64,000 nt of DNA, from contig NZ_BSSA01000011.1 in assembly GCF_030268885.1 (NCBI RefSeq), positions 124,001 to 188,000 on the forward strand, read 5' to 3'. The DNA comes from Kitasatospora phosalacinea (lineage in GTDB: Bacteria; Actinomycetota; Actinomycetes; Streptomycetales; Streptomycetaceae). Within the stretch, counting starts at the first letter, position 1, and each line of letters opens with the position of its first letter. Under the pieces are notes generated by a model. The model saw only the letters and a program-made list of their open reading frames with translations, was not told the DNA's origin and made no database searches. The translations under genes and the position numbers were made by a program. This document shows, piece by piece, positions 36,349 to 44,905 of the stretch.

Positions 36349-36618
36349 GTTTCGGCGGACGGCGGGTCCGGGAGTCGCCGGCCTCCTCCTGATCCTGCTG
36401 GAGCCGGCGAGGAGCACGACGGCGCCGTTCCCCGACCCGGCCGGCGCCGGCGGAGCCGCGTTCCGGGGCTCCGGTCAGGGGGGCGGGTGGCCGGACCGGT
36501 ACGGGACAGGGGATGATGGGTGTCCGGCGTGCGACCGCCACCCTCGACGGTCCGACACGCCGTCAGGTCGCGGCGGGGTGCCCGCCGAGGGCCGCAACAC
36601 CATGGGGAGAGCGCACCG
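36349..36618. other. Intergenic region before the kinase cluster
   Basis: No ORF supported. GC-rich, with partial inverted repeats; it must carry the promoter of the first kinase gene. A GGGGAGAG ribosome-binding site sits just before ATG 36619. Confidence 0.5.
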
Positions 36619-38283
36619 ATGACGCAGCCGCAGGAACCGACCGGCCGACTGCTGGCGGACCGCTACCGGCTCGGAGAGGTGCTCGGACGCGGCGGCATGG
36701 GCACCGTCTGGCGGGCCGAGGACGAGACGCTGGGCCGGATCGTCGCGGTCAAGGAACTCCGGATGACCGGCACCGTCGACGAGATCGAGAAGCACCGGCT
36801 GGTCGTCCGCACCATGCGCGAGGCCAAGGCCACCGCCCGGATCCGGCACACCGCCGCCGTCACCGTCTACGACGTGGTCGAGGAGGACGACCGGCCCTGG
36901 ATCGTGATGGAACTGGTCGCCGGGCGCTCGCTGGCCGACGTGATCGCCGAGGACGGCGTGCTCACCCCCGAACGGGCCGCGAGGATCGCCCTCGACCTGC
37001 TCGGGGTGCTCGGAGCCGCGCACAGCCAGGGCATCCTGCACCGGGACGTCAAGCCGTCGAACGTGCTGATCGGCGAGGACGGGCGCACCGTGCTCACCGA
37101 CTTCGGCATCGCCAGCGTCGAGGGCGACACCTCCATCACCTCCACCGGCATGCTGGTCGGCGCCCCCTCCTACATCGCCCCCGAGCGGGCCCGCGGCCGC
37201 CGGCCCGGACCGCCCTCCGACCTGTGGTCGCTGGGCGGCACGCTGTACGCGATGGTCGAGGGCGTCCCCCCGTACGACCGGGGCGACGCGCTGGCCACCC
37301 TCACCGCCGTGATGACCGAACCGCTCCCGGCGCCGCGCAACGCCGGGCCGCTGCGGACCGTCATCGAAGGGCTGCTGGAGAAGGAGCCGGAGCGGCGGAT
37401 GGACGCCGACACGGCCCGTCCGCTGCTCGAACTGATCGCGGCGGGGAAGCCGCTGCCGGAGACCACGGCCGCGACCGAGGCCGAGGCCGAGGCCGCGACG
37501 GTGGTGGTCCCGGCCCCGGCCGAGGCCCGGGGGCCCGAGCGGACGGCCGAAGTGCCGCCCGCGGGCGGGCCGTTCGGTTCGCGGCGGCGGGCGGCGCTGG
37601 CCGGGGCCGCGGTGGTCGCGGTGCTCGCGCTGGTCGCGGTGCTGGTGGTGTTCTGGCCGAAGGGCGACGGCGGCGACGGGCGGGGCTCCGCGGACGCCGC
37701 CGTGCCGGTCCCGGCGCCGACGGCGGTCTCCGCGAGCGCCTCCGATCCGGCCTCCGCGGCCTCCCCGGCCTCCTCGGCCCCGGCGTCGGCCACCGGTTCC
37801 GGTTCGCCCTCGCCCTCGTCGACGGCCGGTCAACTGCCCGCCGGGTACCGGGTCTACAAGGACCAGTCCGGGTTCAGCATCACGCTGCCCGACTGGATGG
37901 TCGACCAGGGCCCCGACTACCGCGCCACCAGCCGGCGCTTCGAGGGGCGCGGGCTGCGCCTGGTCGTCGACTGGCAGAGCCCGGCCGGGGACAGCGCGCT
38001 GAAGGACTGGCAGGAGTCCGACCGCAACGCGAAGATGACCAACTACCGCAAGGTCCGGGTGGAGTCCGTCGCGTACCGGGACTGGACCAACGCCGCCGAC
38101 TGGGAGTGGACGTACACCGGCAAGAGCGGCACCCTGCTGCACTCGCTCAACCGCGGCTTCGTCACCGGGAACGGCAAGTACGGGTACGCGATCTACTGGA
38201 CCATGCCCGAAGAGGTGTGGACGGCGCCGGAGGGTTCGCTGGCCCGGCAGACCTCCTTCGAGAGCTTCCAGCCCGCCCCGTGA
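36619..38283 (+). CDS. Membrane Ser/Thr protein kinase (Hanks type) with extracellular domain
   Basis: 554 residues. The kinase domain (about 16-275) has the glycine-rich loop GRGGMGTV, ATP lysine Lys45 (VAVKE), catalytic HRDVKPSN with Asp143, and DFG at 161-163, all intact. An Ala/Glu-rich juxtamembrane stretch, one membrane segment (about 325-345) and a Ser/Ala/Pro linker lead to an extracytoplasmic domain of about 145 residues, similar to the one in the kinase at 39714-41369. Ligand and substrates unknown. First of three kinase-fold genes in tandem. Confidence 0.9.
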   Translation: MTQPQEPTGRLLADRYRLGEVLGRGGMGTVWRAEDETLGRIVAVKELRMTGTVDEIEKHRLVVRTMREAKATARIRHTAAVTVYDVVEEDDRPWIVMELVAGRSLADVIAEDGVLTPERAARIALDLLGVLGAAHSQGILHRDVKPSNVLIGEDGRTVLTDFGIASVEGDTSITSTGMLVGAPSYIAPERARGRRPGPPSDLWSLGGTLYAMVEGVPPYDRGDALATLTAVMTEPLPAPRNAGPLRTVIEGLLEKEPERRMDADTARPLLELIAAGKPLPETTAATEAEAEAATVVVPAPAEARGPERTAEVPPAGGPFGSRRRAALAGAAVVAVLALVAVLVVFWPKGDGGDGRGSADAAVPVPAPTAVSASASDPASAASPASSAPASATGSGSPSPSSTAGQLPAGYRVYKDQSGFSITLPDWMVDQGPDYRATSRRFEGRGLRLVVDWQSPAGDSALKDWQESDRNAKMTNYRKVRVESVAYRDWTNAADWEWTYTGKSGTLLHSLNRGFVTGNGKYGYAIYWTMPEEVWTAPEGSLARQTSFESFQPAP

Positions 38284-38465
38284 ACACGGACGCCGCGCGG
38301 GGGCGGTGAGCGCCCGCGGCGGTCCGGGGGCGGCTCCGGCGCGCCCGGGCGGGGGTGCGGGAGTGGCGGGGCGGCTTCCGGCGGCGGCGGGGAAAGCGCG
38401 TACCGGACGGTGGCGGGGGCAGGCGGGAGCCGTACGCTGGCGGGACTACGGCGTGAGGAACAGGC

Positions 38466-39557
38466 ATGCGAGCGGAGCCGGGTCAAGTGGTGGCCGGACG
38501 GTACCGGGTGACGGACCGTCCGGAGGACGGGGCCGGGGTGCTCGCGGTGGACGTCCACGGCGGGGCGCGGGTGCGGCTGTTCGGGCTGGAGCTGCCCGAA
38601 CTGCTGGTGCCCGGGCACCCGGCGGGGGCGCCCGCGCCGTCGTACGGGCCGCGGGTGACGGCGCGGGTCGCGCAGGTCGCGGCGGCGGCGTCCGCGCACC
38701 CGCGGCTGCTGCGCGGGCTCGCGGCCGGACCCGAGGACGAGGTGCTGTGGGTCGCCGAGGAGGCGGTGCCGGGGGTGCCGCTGGAGCGGCTGGCGGGCAA
38801 CGGGCCGGTCTCGCCGTACCGGGTCGCGGAGATCGGGGCGGACCTGGCGGGCGCGCTGCGCTCCCTGCACGAGGACGGGCTGACGCACGGGAACCTGACC
38901 CTGCGCACGGTGCTGGTCTGCGAGGACGGCGCGGCGATGCTCGGCGGGCTGCTGCTGGGCGCCGCCGAGGAGGAGCTGTGCGCGGCGCTGGGCGGCGAGG
39001 TGCCGCGCCGGGTGTACGAGACCCGGGCGCTGATGCTCGGACCGCTCGCCGAGCGCTGGGCGATCGACCCGGGCGCCCCCGCGGACACCTGGGCGCTGGG
39101 CGTGCTGCTGTACCGGCTGCTGACCGGCCGCGGCCCGTACCCGGAGACCGACCTGCCGACGCTGCTGGCGGCCGTCCGGGACGGGCGGCACCACCCCGCG
39201 GACGGCTGCGGGCCGCTGCGGCCGCTGGTGGAGCGGCTGCTGCAGCCGGACGCCGGGGCCCGGCCGGACGCGGTCGCCGTCCAGCGGGAGTTGCGCGACC
39301 TGCTGGTGTTCGCACCCGAACCGGGCCGGGACGGCCCGCCCGACCCGCTGCTGCCGGTGCCGCGGCCGCCGGCCGGTCCGCTGGTGCCGCGTCAGCGCGG
39401 CGGGCGGCGGGAGCGGGCGGCCGGGCGGGCGACGGGACGTCAGGGGCCGGTGCGGCAGCCGCGGGTGCCGCCGCGGCTGCTCGGGCCGCTGATCCTGGGG
39501 GGCGTGCTGGTGCTGCTGGTCGCGGCGCTCGCCGGGATCGTCGCCGTCGCAGGCTGA
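38466..39557 (+). CDS. Membrane pseudokinase
   Basis: 363 residues with a protein-kinase-like fold but no catalytic residues. The HRD motif is HGN (141-143) and the downstream Lys and Asn are Thr. The DFG position reads Gly-Gly (near 160), and there is no VAIK lysine or glycine-rich loop. The C lobe (DTWALGVLLYRLLTGRGPYPETDLPTLL) is well preserved. One membrane segment closes the protein (about 337-360), with almost no extracellular tail. GAGGA precedes the ATG. The position between two active-looking kinases suggests a regulatory scaffold or kinase target, by analogy with the MviN pseudokinase of mycobacteria. This is inference. Confidence 0.85.
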   Translation: MRAEPGQVVAGRYRVTDRPEDGAGVLAVDVHGGARVRLFGLELPELLVPGHPAGAPAPSYGPRVTARVAQVAAAASAHPRLLRGLAAGPEDEVLWVAEEAVPGVPLERLAGNGPVSPYRVAEIGADLAGALRSLHEDGLTHGNLTLRTVLVCEDGAAMLGGLLLGAAEEELCAALGGEVPRRVYETRALMLGPLAERWAIDPGAPADTWALGVLLYRLLTGRGPYPETDLPTLLAAVRDGRHHPADGCGPLRPLVERLLQPDAGARPDAVAVQRELRDLLVFAPEPGRDGPPDPLLPVPRPPAGPLVPRQRGGRRERAAGRATGRQGPVRQPRVPPRLLGPLILGGVLVLLVAALAGIVAVAG

Positions 39558-39713
39558 GAGCGTCCGGTCACGGTGCGACGCGTAGTCGGGTCGCGATTCC
39601 CGGGGGGCGCCGCGCCGCCTAGGCTGGCCTCCTGAACCGTCGGTGCGAGCAGGCAGACGGTCTGCCAGGACCCCGTCCGACCGGCGGTGGGGGAACGAAG
39701 GGGGGGACGGCCC

Positions 39714-41369
39714 ATGGGCGCACAGGAGCAGTCGACCGGCCGTCTGCTGGCCGGGCGGTACGCGCTCGGCGAGCGTCTGGGGCGCGGCGGCATGGGGACC
39801 GTCTGGCGCGCCAGGGACGAGATGCTGGACCGGGACGTGGCGGTCAAGGAGTTGACGGTCAGCCACCTCTCGGAGGAGGACCTGGAGATGCTCCAGTCCC
39901 GGATGAAGCGCGAGGCCCGGGCCGCCGCCCGGATCAAGCACCCGGGCGTCATCACCATCCACGACGTGCTGGAACAGGACGGCCGGCCGTGGATCGTGAT
40001 GGAGCTGGTGGACGGCCGCGCGCTGTCCGACGTCATCACCCAGGACGGCACGCTGACGCCGCGGGAGGCCGCCGACGTCGGCCTCCAGGTGCTCGCAGCC
40101 CTGCACCGCGGTCACCAGCTGGGGGTGCTGCACCGCGACGTCAAGCCCGCCAACGTGCTGCTGGAGCACGGCACCGGACGGGTCGTGCTGCTGGACTTCG
40201 GCATCGCCACGTTCGAGGGCGCGATGGACATCACCCGCCCCGGCGACCTGGTCGGCTCGCCCGACTACCTGGCCCCGGAGCGGGCCCAGGGCCAGCGCCC
40301 CGGGCCGGCCTCCGACCTGTGGGCGCTGGGCGCGACGCTGTACCACGCGGTGGAGGGCGAGTCGCCGTTCCGCCGGGACAACCCGCTCAGCACGCTCACC
40401 GCCGTCGTGGACGAGCCGCTGCCCGAACCGCGCCGGGCCGCCGGGCTCGGGCCGGTGCTGGCCGCGCTGATGGCCAAGGACCCGGCCGAGCGCCCCGGCG
40501 CCGACGAGGCCGGACGGATGCTGCGCGAGGTCGCCGACGGGCACACCGTCAGCATCCGGGTGCCCGAGCAGGCGGGCGGGTCCCGGCTGCCCACCCAGCT
40601 GGTCCCAATCGTCGACCGGACCGCGGAGTCGGCCGACCCCGCTCCGGACGCCGCACCGGCTCCGGAGGCCGAACCGGCCACCGTGCCCGTCCCGGCCGCG
40701 GCCGCCGAGCCCGTCCCGGCCCCCGCGCCGCCCCGGCGGCGCGGTCGGGCGGTGCTGTGGGCGGTGGTCGGCGTGCTGCTGCTCGCGGGCGCGGGCGGGG
40801 GCGCGTACTACCTGCAGCGGCACCGCGGCGGCTCGCCCGTCGTCCCGGGCCCGGTCGCGTCCGGGACGACCGGCGCGGACAACCCGCTGCCCAGTGACAG
40901 CCCGCTGCCCAGCGGCGCGCCCGCGCCCGCCGGGTACACCTGGCGGGACGACCCGGCCGGGTTCCGCTTCCTGCTGCCCACCAACGGCGACTGGGTGCGC
41001 ACCGAGAAGAGCGGCGGGCAGATCTACTACACGCCGGACAACCAGGAGCACTTCCTGCTGTTCGCGGTCACGGTCGGCCAGCCGCTCTCCCCGCAGGAGC
41101 ACTTCCTGCAGATGGAGGCCACGCTCAGCAAGAGCCTGAAGGACTACCAGCGCACCAGCCTCGCCATCGCCAAGATCAAGGGCGAGGAGGGCGCGGTGTG
41201 GGAGTTCAGCTTCGGCGCCAAGGACGCCCGGCGGCACGCCAAGGAGGTCGAGTTCCGGCGCAGCGACGGCACGGCGTACATGGTGTACATCTCCGGGCCG
41301 GAGAAGGACTGGGTGGACAGCCTGCGGCAGTTCACCACGGTGCTGAACAACTTCACCCCGACCTCCTGA
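39714..41369 (+). CDS. Membrane Ser/Thr protein kinase (Hanks type) with extracellular domain
   Basis: 551 residues, close paralogue of the kinase at 36619-38283. Kinase domain about 16-275 with GRGGMGTV, Lys45, HRDVKPAN (HRD 140-142) and DFG 161-163 intact, and SDLWALGATLYHAVEG in the C lobe. One membrane segment follows (about 345-365), then an extracytoplasmic domain of about 150 residues beginning near AGYTWRDDPAGFRFLLP. ATG 39714 is chosen because AAGGGGGGG ends 7 nt upstream; the in-frame GTG 39687 lacks this. A short imperfect hairpin (41372-41391) follows the stop. Confidence 0.9.
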   Translation: MGAQEQSTGRLLAGRYALGERLGRGGMGTVWRARDEMLDRDVAVKELTVSHLSEEDLEMLQSRMKREARAAARIKHPGVITIHDVLEQDGRPWIVMELVDGRALSDVITQDGTLTPREAADVGLQVLAALHRGHQLGVLHRDVKPANVLLEHGTGRVVLLDFGIATFEGAMDITRPGDLVGSPDYLAPERAQGQRPGPASDLWALGATLYHAVEGESPFRRDNPLSTLTAVVDEPLPEPRRAAGLGPVLAALMAKDPAERPGADEAGRMLREVADGHTVSIRVPEQAGGSRLPTQLVPIVDRTAESADPAPDAAPAPEAEPATVPVPAAAAEPVPAPAPPRRRGRAVLWAVVGVLLLAGAGGGAYYLQRHRGGSPVVPGPVASGTTGADNPLPSDSPLPSGAPAPAGYTWRDDPAGFRFLLPTNGDWVRTEKSGGQIYYTPDNQEHFLLFAVTVGQPLSPQEHFLQMEATLSKSLKDYQRTSLAIAKIKGEEGAVWEFSFGAKDARRHAKEVEFRRSDGTAYMVYISGPEKDWVDSLRQFTTVLNNFTPTS

Positions 41370-41441
41370 GGCGTTCCGGCCGGAGCGCCGGGTTCCGCCT
41401 TTTGGTGTTACCGGCGGGTACACAAGTCGGGGTCCAGGGCC

Positions 41442-41447
41442 TAGGCT
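41442..41447 (+). promoter_or_regulatory. -10 element for the semialdehyde dehydrogenase gene
   Basis: TAGGCT, 6 nt before ATG 41454, no ribosome-binding site; leaderless transcript likely. Confidence 0.5.
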
Positions 41448-41453
41448 GCCCGC

Positions 41454-43061
41454 ATGACGGAGAGCACGAGCCAGGTCCGGCGCAATCCTGCGGCGATGGG
41501 TGCGGCGCGCGGCGTCGCTTCGGCGGTCCCGGCGGCGCTGGTCGCCCGGCTGGCCAAGGGCGTCACCGCGTCCGGCGGGCAGCACGCGCAGACCCTCGCG
41601 CCGCTGACCGGCGAGGCGCTGGCGGAGCTGCCGCTGTCCTCGGAGCAGGACGTGGAGCGGGCGTTCGAGCAGGCCCGGCGGGCCCAGCCCGCCTGGGCCG
41701 CGCTGTCGGTGCGGCACCGGGCGGGCGTCCTGCTGCGCTTCCACGACCTGCTGCTGAAGCGGCAGGACGAGGTGCTCGACCTCATCCAGGCGGAGACCGG
41801 CAAGGCCCGGCTGCACGCCTTCGAGGAGGTGATGGCCGTCGCCTCGGCGGCCCGGCACTACGGCCGCACCGCGCACTCCTACCTGCGCGACCGTCGCCGC
41901 GGCGGCGCCGTGCCCGGCCTGACCAGCGCCGTGGAGGCCCGCCGCCCCAAGGGCGTGGTCGGGCAGATCTCGCCGTGGAACTACCCGCTGGAGCTGTCCG
42001 TCGGCGACGCGCTGCCCGCCCTGGTCGCGGGCAACGCGGTGGTCAACAAGCCGGACACCCAGACCGCGCTGACCGCGCTGTGGGCCCGCGAGCTGTTCGT
42101 CGAGGCCGGGCTGCCCCCGCAGGCCTGGCAGATCGTGCTCGGCGACGGCCCGGTGGTCGGCCCGCAGGTGGTCGAGCGCGCCGACTACGTCGCCTTCACC
42201 GGCTCCACCCGCACCGGCCGGGACGTCGCCCGGCGGGCCGCCGAGCGCCTGGTCGGCGCCTCGCTGGAACTCGGCGGCAAGAACGCCATGCTGGTGCTCG
42301 CCGACGCCGACCTGGACCGGGCCGCCGCGGGCGCCGTCCGGGCCTGCTTCTCCTCGGCCGGCCAGCTGTGCATCTCCATCGAGCGGCTCTACGTGCACCG
42401 CTCGGTCGCCGACGCCTTCCTCGCGAGGTTCGCCGAGCGGACCGCCGCGCTGCGCCTGGGCGGCGGCCTCGCCTACGGCGCCGACATGGGCTCGCTGGTC
42501 TCCGCCCGCCAGCTGGAGACCGTCACCCGGCACGTCGAGGAGGCCGTCAAGGCCGGTGCGAAGGTGCTGGCGGGCGGACGGGCCCGGCCCGACCTGGGCC
42601 CGCTGTTCTACGAGCCGACCATCCTGGACGGCGTCACCCCCGACATGGCGGTCTGCGCCGAGGAGACCTTCGGCCCGGTCGTCTCGGTCTACCGCTTCGA
42701 CACCGAGGACGAGGCCGTCGCCGCCGCCAACGCCACCCCGTACGGCCTGAACTCCAGCGTCTGGACGAGGGACACCGCCCGCGGCCGCCGGGTCGCCGCC
42801 CGGCTGCGCACCGGCACCGTCAACGTCAACGAGGCGTACGCCGCCGCGTACGGCTCGGTGGCCTCGCCGATGGGCGGCATGGGCGACTCCGGGCTGGGGC
42901 GGCGGCACGGCGCCGAGGGCATCCTGCGCTACACCGAGGCGCAGACCGTCGCGGTGCAGCGGCTGCTGCCGATCGGCCCGTCGATGGGCATGGACGACCG
43001 GAAGTTCGCCGAGTTCTTCACCGCCGGCCTGAAGGCGATGAAGGCGTTCCGACTGAAGTAG
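41454..43061 (+). CDS. Succinate-semialdehyde dehydrogenase (NADP+)-type aldehyde dehydrogenase
   Basis: Oxidises succinic semialdehyde or a similar aldehyde to the acid. 535 residues of the aldehyde dehydrogenase superfamily: the PWNYPLELSVGDALPALVAGNAVVNKP cofactor segment, FTGSTRTGRDV, general-base Glu in SLELGGKNA and catalytic Cys in SSAGQLCISIERLYV. The GabD2-like group is the closest by pattern, but substrate is inferred. The GMC oxidoreductase gene starts 20 nt later and is probably co-transcribed, so an alcohol-to-aldehyde-to-acid pair is possible. Confidence 0.85.
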   Translation: MTESTSQVRRNPAAMGAARGVASAVPAALVARLAKGVTASGGQHAQTLAPLTGEALAELPLSSEQDVERAFEQARRAQPAWAALSVRHRAGVLLRFHDLLLKRQDEVLDLIQAETGKARLHAFEEVMAVASAARHYGRTAHSYLRDRRRGGAVPGLTSAVEARRPKGVVGQISPWNYPLELSVGDALPALVAGNAVVNKPDTQTALTALWARELFVEAGLPPQAWQIVLGDGPVVGPQVVERADYVAFTGSTRTGRDVARRAAERLVGASLELGGKNAMLVLADADLDRAAAGAVRACFSSAGQLCISIERLYVHRSVADAFLARFAERTAALRLGGGLAYGADMGSLVSARQLETVTRHVEEAVKAGAKVLAGGRARPDLGPLFYEPTILDGVTPDMAVCAEETFGPVVSVYRFDTEDEAVAAANATPYGLNSSVWTRDTARGRRVAARLRTGTVNVNEAYAAAYGSVASPMGGMGDSGLGRRHGAEGILRYTEAQTVAVQRLLPIGPSMGMDDRKFAEFFTAGLKAMKAFRLK

Positions 43062-43080
43062 CCAACCCAGGAGGGCAGCA

Positions 43081-44841
43081 GTGTCGTACGACTACGACGT
43101 CGTGGTGGTCGGTTCGGGCTTCGGCGGTTCGGTCGCGGCCCTGCGGCTGACCGAGAAGGGCTACAAGGTCGCCGTCCTGGAGGCCGGGCGCAGGTTCCGC
43201 CGCGAGGAGCTGCCCAGCACCTCCTGGAACCTGCGCGACTACCTGTGGGCACCCGCCCTCGGCCGCTACGGCATCCAGCGCATCCACCTGCTGCGCAACG
43301 TGCTGATCCTGGCCGGGGCGGGCGTCGGCGGCGGTTCGCTGAACTACGCCAACACCCTGTACGTCCCGCCGAAGGCGTTCTTCGAGGACCGGCAGTGGCG
43401 GCACATCACCGACTGGCAGGCCGAGCTCGCGCCGTTCTACGACCAGGCGCAGCGGATGCTCGGGGTGCGGCTCAACCCGACCATGACCCCCTCCGACGTG
43501 CACCTGAAGGCCGCCGCCGAGGCGATGGGCTGCGGCGACACCTTCCACCTGGCACCGGTCGGGGTGTTCTTCGGCGACGGGCAGGACGGCACCGGCGAGG
43601 CGAAGGCCGCGCCCGGCGGCGAGGTCGACGACCCGTACTTCGGCGGCGCCGGGCCCCGGCGCCGGGCCTGCACCGAGTGCGGGGAGTGCATGACCGGCTG
43701 CCGGCACGGCGCCAAGAACACGCTCACCGAGAACTACCTGTACCTGGCCGAGCGGGCCGGGGCCGAGATCCTGCCGATGACCACCGTGAAGCGGCTGCGC
43801 CCGCACGGCGAGGGCTACGCGGTCGACGTGCTGCCCACCGACGCCCGGACCCGGCGGGCGCGGCGGGCCGGGGCCCGCACGGTCACCGCCGAGCGGGTCG
43901 TGGTCGCGGCGGGCACGTACGGCACCCAGACGCTGCTGCACCGGATGCGCGAGGCCGGGCTGCTGCCGCGGATCTCCGCCCGGCTCGGCCACCTCACCCG
44001 CACCAACTCCGAGGCGCTGGTGGGCGCGCAGACCTCCACCCGGCGCTACGGGGAGCGCCCCGACTTCACCCGCGGCGTGGCCATCACCTCCTCGGTGCAC
44101 CCCGACGAGAACACCCACATCGAGCCGGTCCGCTACGGGCGGGGCTCCAACGCGATGGGCGCGCTGTCGATCCAGCAGGTGTCCGGCGCCGGGCGCGGGC
44201 CGCGCTGGCTGCGCTACCTGGGCACCGCGGCCCGGCACCCGTGGACCTTCGTCCAGTCGATGAACCAGCACCGCTGGTCGGAGAAGACGATCATCGGCCT
44301 GGTCATGCAGTCCCTGGACAACTCGCTGACCGTCTCGCTGAAGAACGGGAAGCTCACCTCCCGCCAGGGCCACGGCGCCCCCAACCCGAGCTGGATCCCG
44401 GCCGCCGAGGAGGGCGCCCGGGCGCTCGCCGCCTCCATCAACGGCTTCCCCGGCTCCACCGTGGGCGAGATCTTCGACATCCCGCTGACGGCGCACTTCC
44501 TCGGCGGCTGCCCGATCGGCGACAGCGCCGACACCGGCGTCGTCGACCCCTACCACCGGCTGTACGGGCACCCCGGGATCAGCGTGGTCGACGGCTCCGC
44601 GGTCTCCGCCAACCTGGGCGTCAACCCCTCGCTGACCATCACCGCGCAGGCCGAGCGCGCCATGTCGATGTGGCCCAACCGCGGCGAGGCCGACCCGCGC
44701 CCCGAACCGGGCGCCGCCTACCGCCCGGTGCCGCCCGTCGCGCCGCTGCGGCCCGCCGTCCCCGCGGACGCGTTCGGCGCGCTGCGGCTGCCGCTGCTGG
44801 CCGTCCCCGAGGTGCCTCCCCGGGCCGCAGAAGGAGATTGA
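43081..44841 (+). CDS. GMC-family FAD-dependent oxidoreductase with a four-cysteine motif
   Basis: 586 residues. The FAD-binding N terminus is DVVVVGSGFGGSVAALRL, with GAGVGGGSLNYANTLYVPP as the second GMC signature and a C-terminal HFLGGCPIGDSADTGVVDPYHRLYGHPGISVVDGS that carries the family's active-site region. It resembles cholesterol oxidase and long-chain alcohol oxidase relatives. A CX2CX2CX3C motif (Cys197, 200, 203, 207) is visible. GTG start with AGGAGGG upstream. Downstream of the semialdehyde dehydrogenase with a 19-nt gap. Substrate unknown. Confidence 0.85.
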   Translation: MSYDYDVVVVGSGFGGSVAALRLTEKGYKVAVLEAGRRFRREELPSTSWNLRDYLWAPALGRYGIQRIHLLRNVLILAGAGVGGGSLNYANTLYVPPKAFFEDRQWRHITDWQAELAPFYDQAQRMLGVRLNPTMTPSDVHLKAAAEAMGCGDTFHLAPVGVFFGDGQDGTGEAKAAPGGEVDDPYFGGAGPRRRACTECGECMTGCRHGAKNTLTENYLYLAERAGAEILPMTTVKRLRPHGEGYAVDVLPTDARTRRARRAGARTVTAERVVVAAGTYGTQTLLHRMREAGLLPRISARLGHLTRTNSEALVGAQTSTRRYGERPDFTRGVAITSSVHPDENTHIEPVRYGRGSNAMGALSIQQVSGAGRGPRWLRYLGTAARHPWTFVQSMNQHRWSEKTIIGLVMQSLDNSLTVSLKNGKLTSRQGHGAPNPSWIPAAEEGARALAASINGFPGSTVGEIFDIPLTAHFLGGCPIGDSADTGVVDPYHRLYGHPGISVVDGSAVSANLGVNPSLTITAQAERAMSMWPNRGEADPRPEPGAAYRPVPPVAPLRPAVPADAFGALRLPLLAVPEVPPRAAEGD

Positions 44842-44905
44842 CATCCCTTTACCCCCGGTGGGATAAACGGGCCCTCATCGCACGAAGCACCCTGGGGGAC
44901 CGATC

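Noticed and set aside
36355-36455. Third copy of the nnr-flanking repeat downstream of guaB3
   Set aside because: Short matches (GGCGGGTCCG and CGCCGTTCCCCGACCC) occur, but the left arm and internal segments do not align, so chance in GC-rich DNA is likely.
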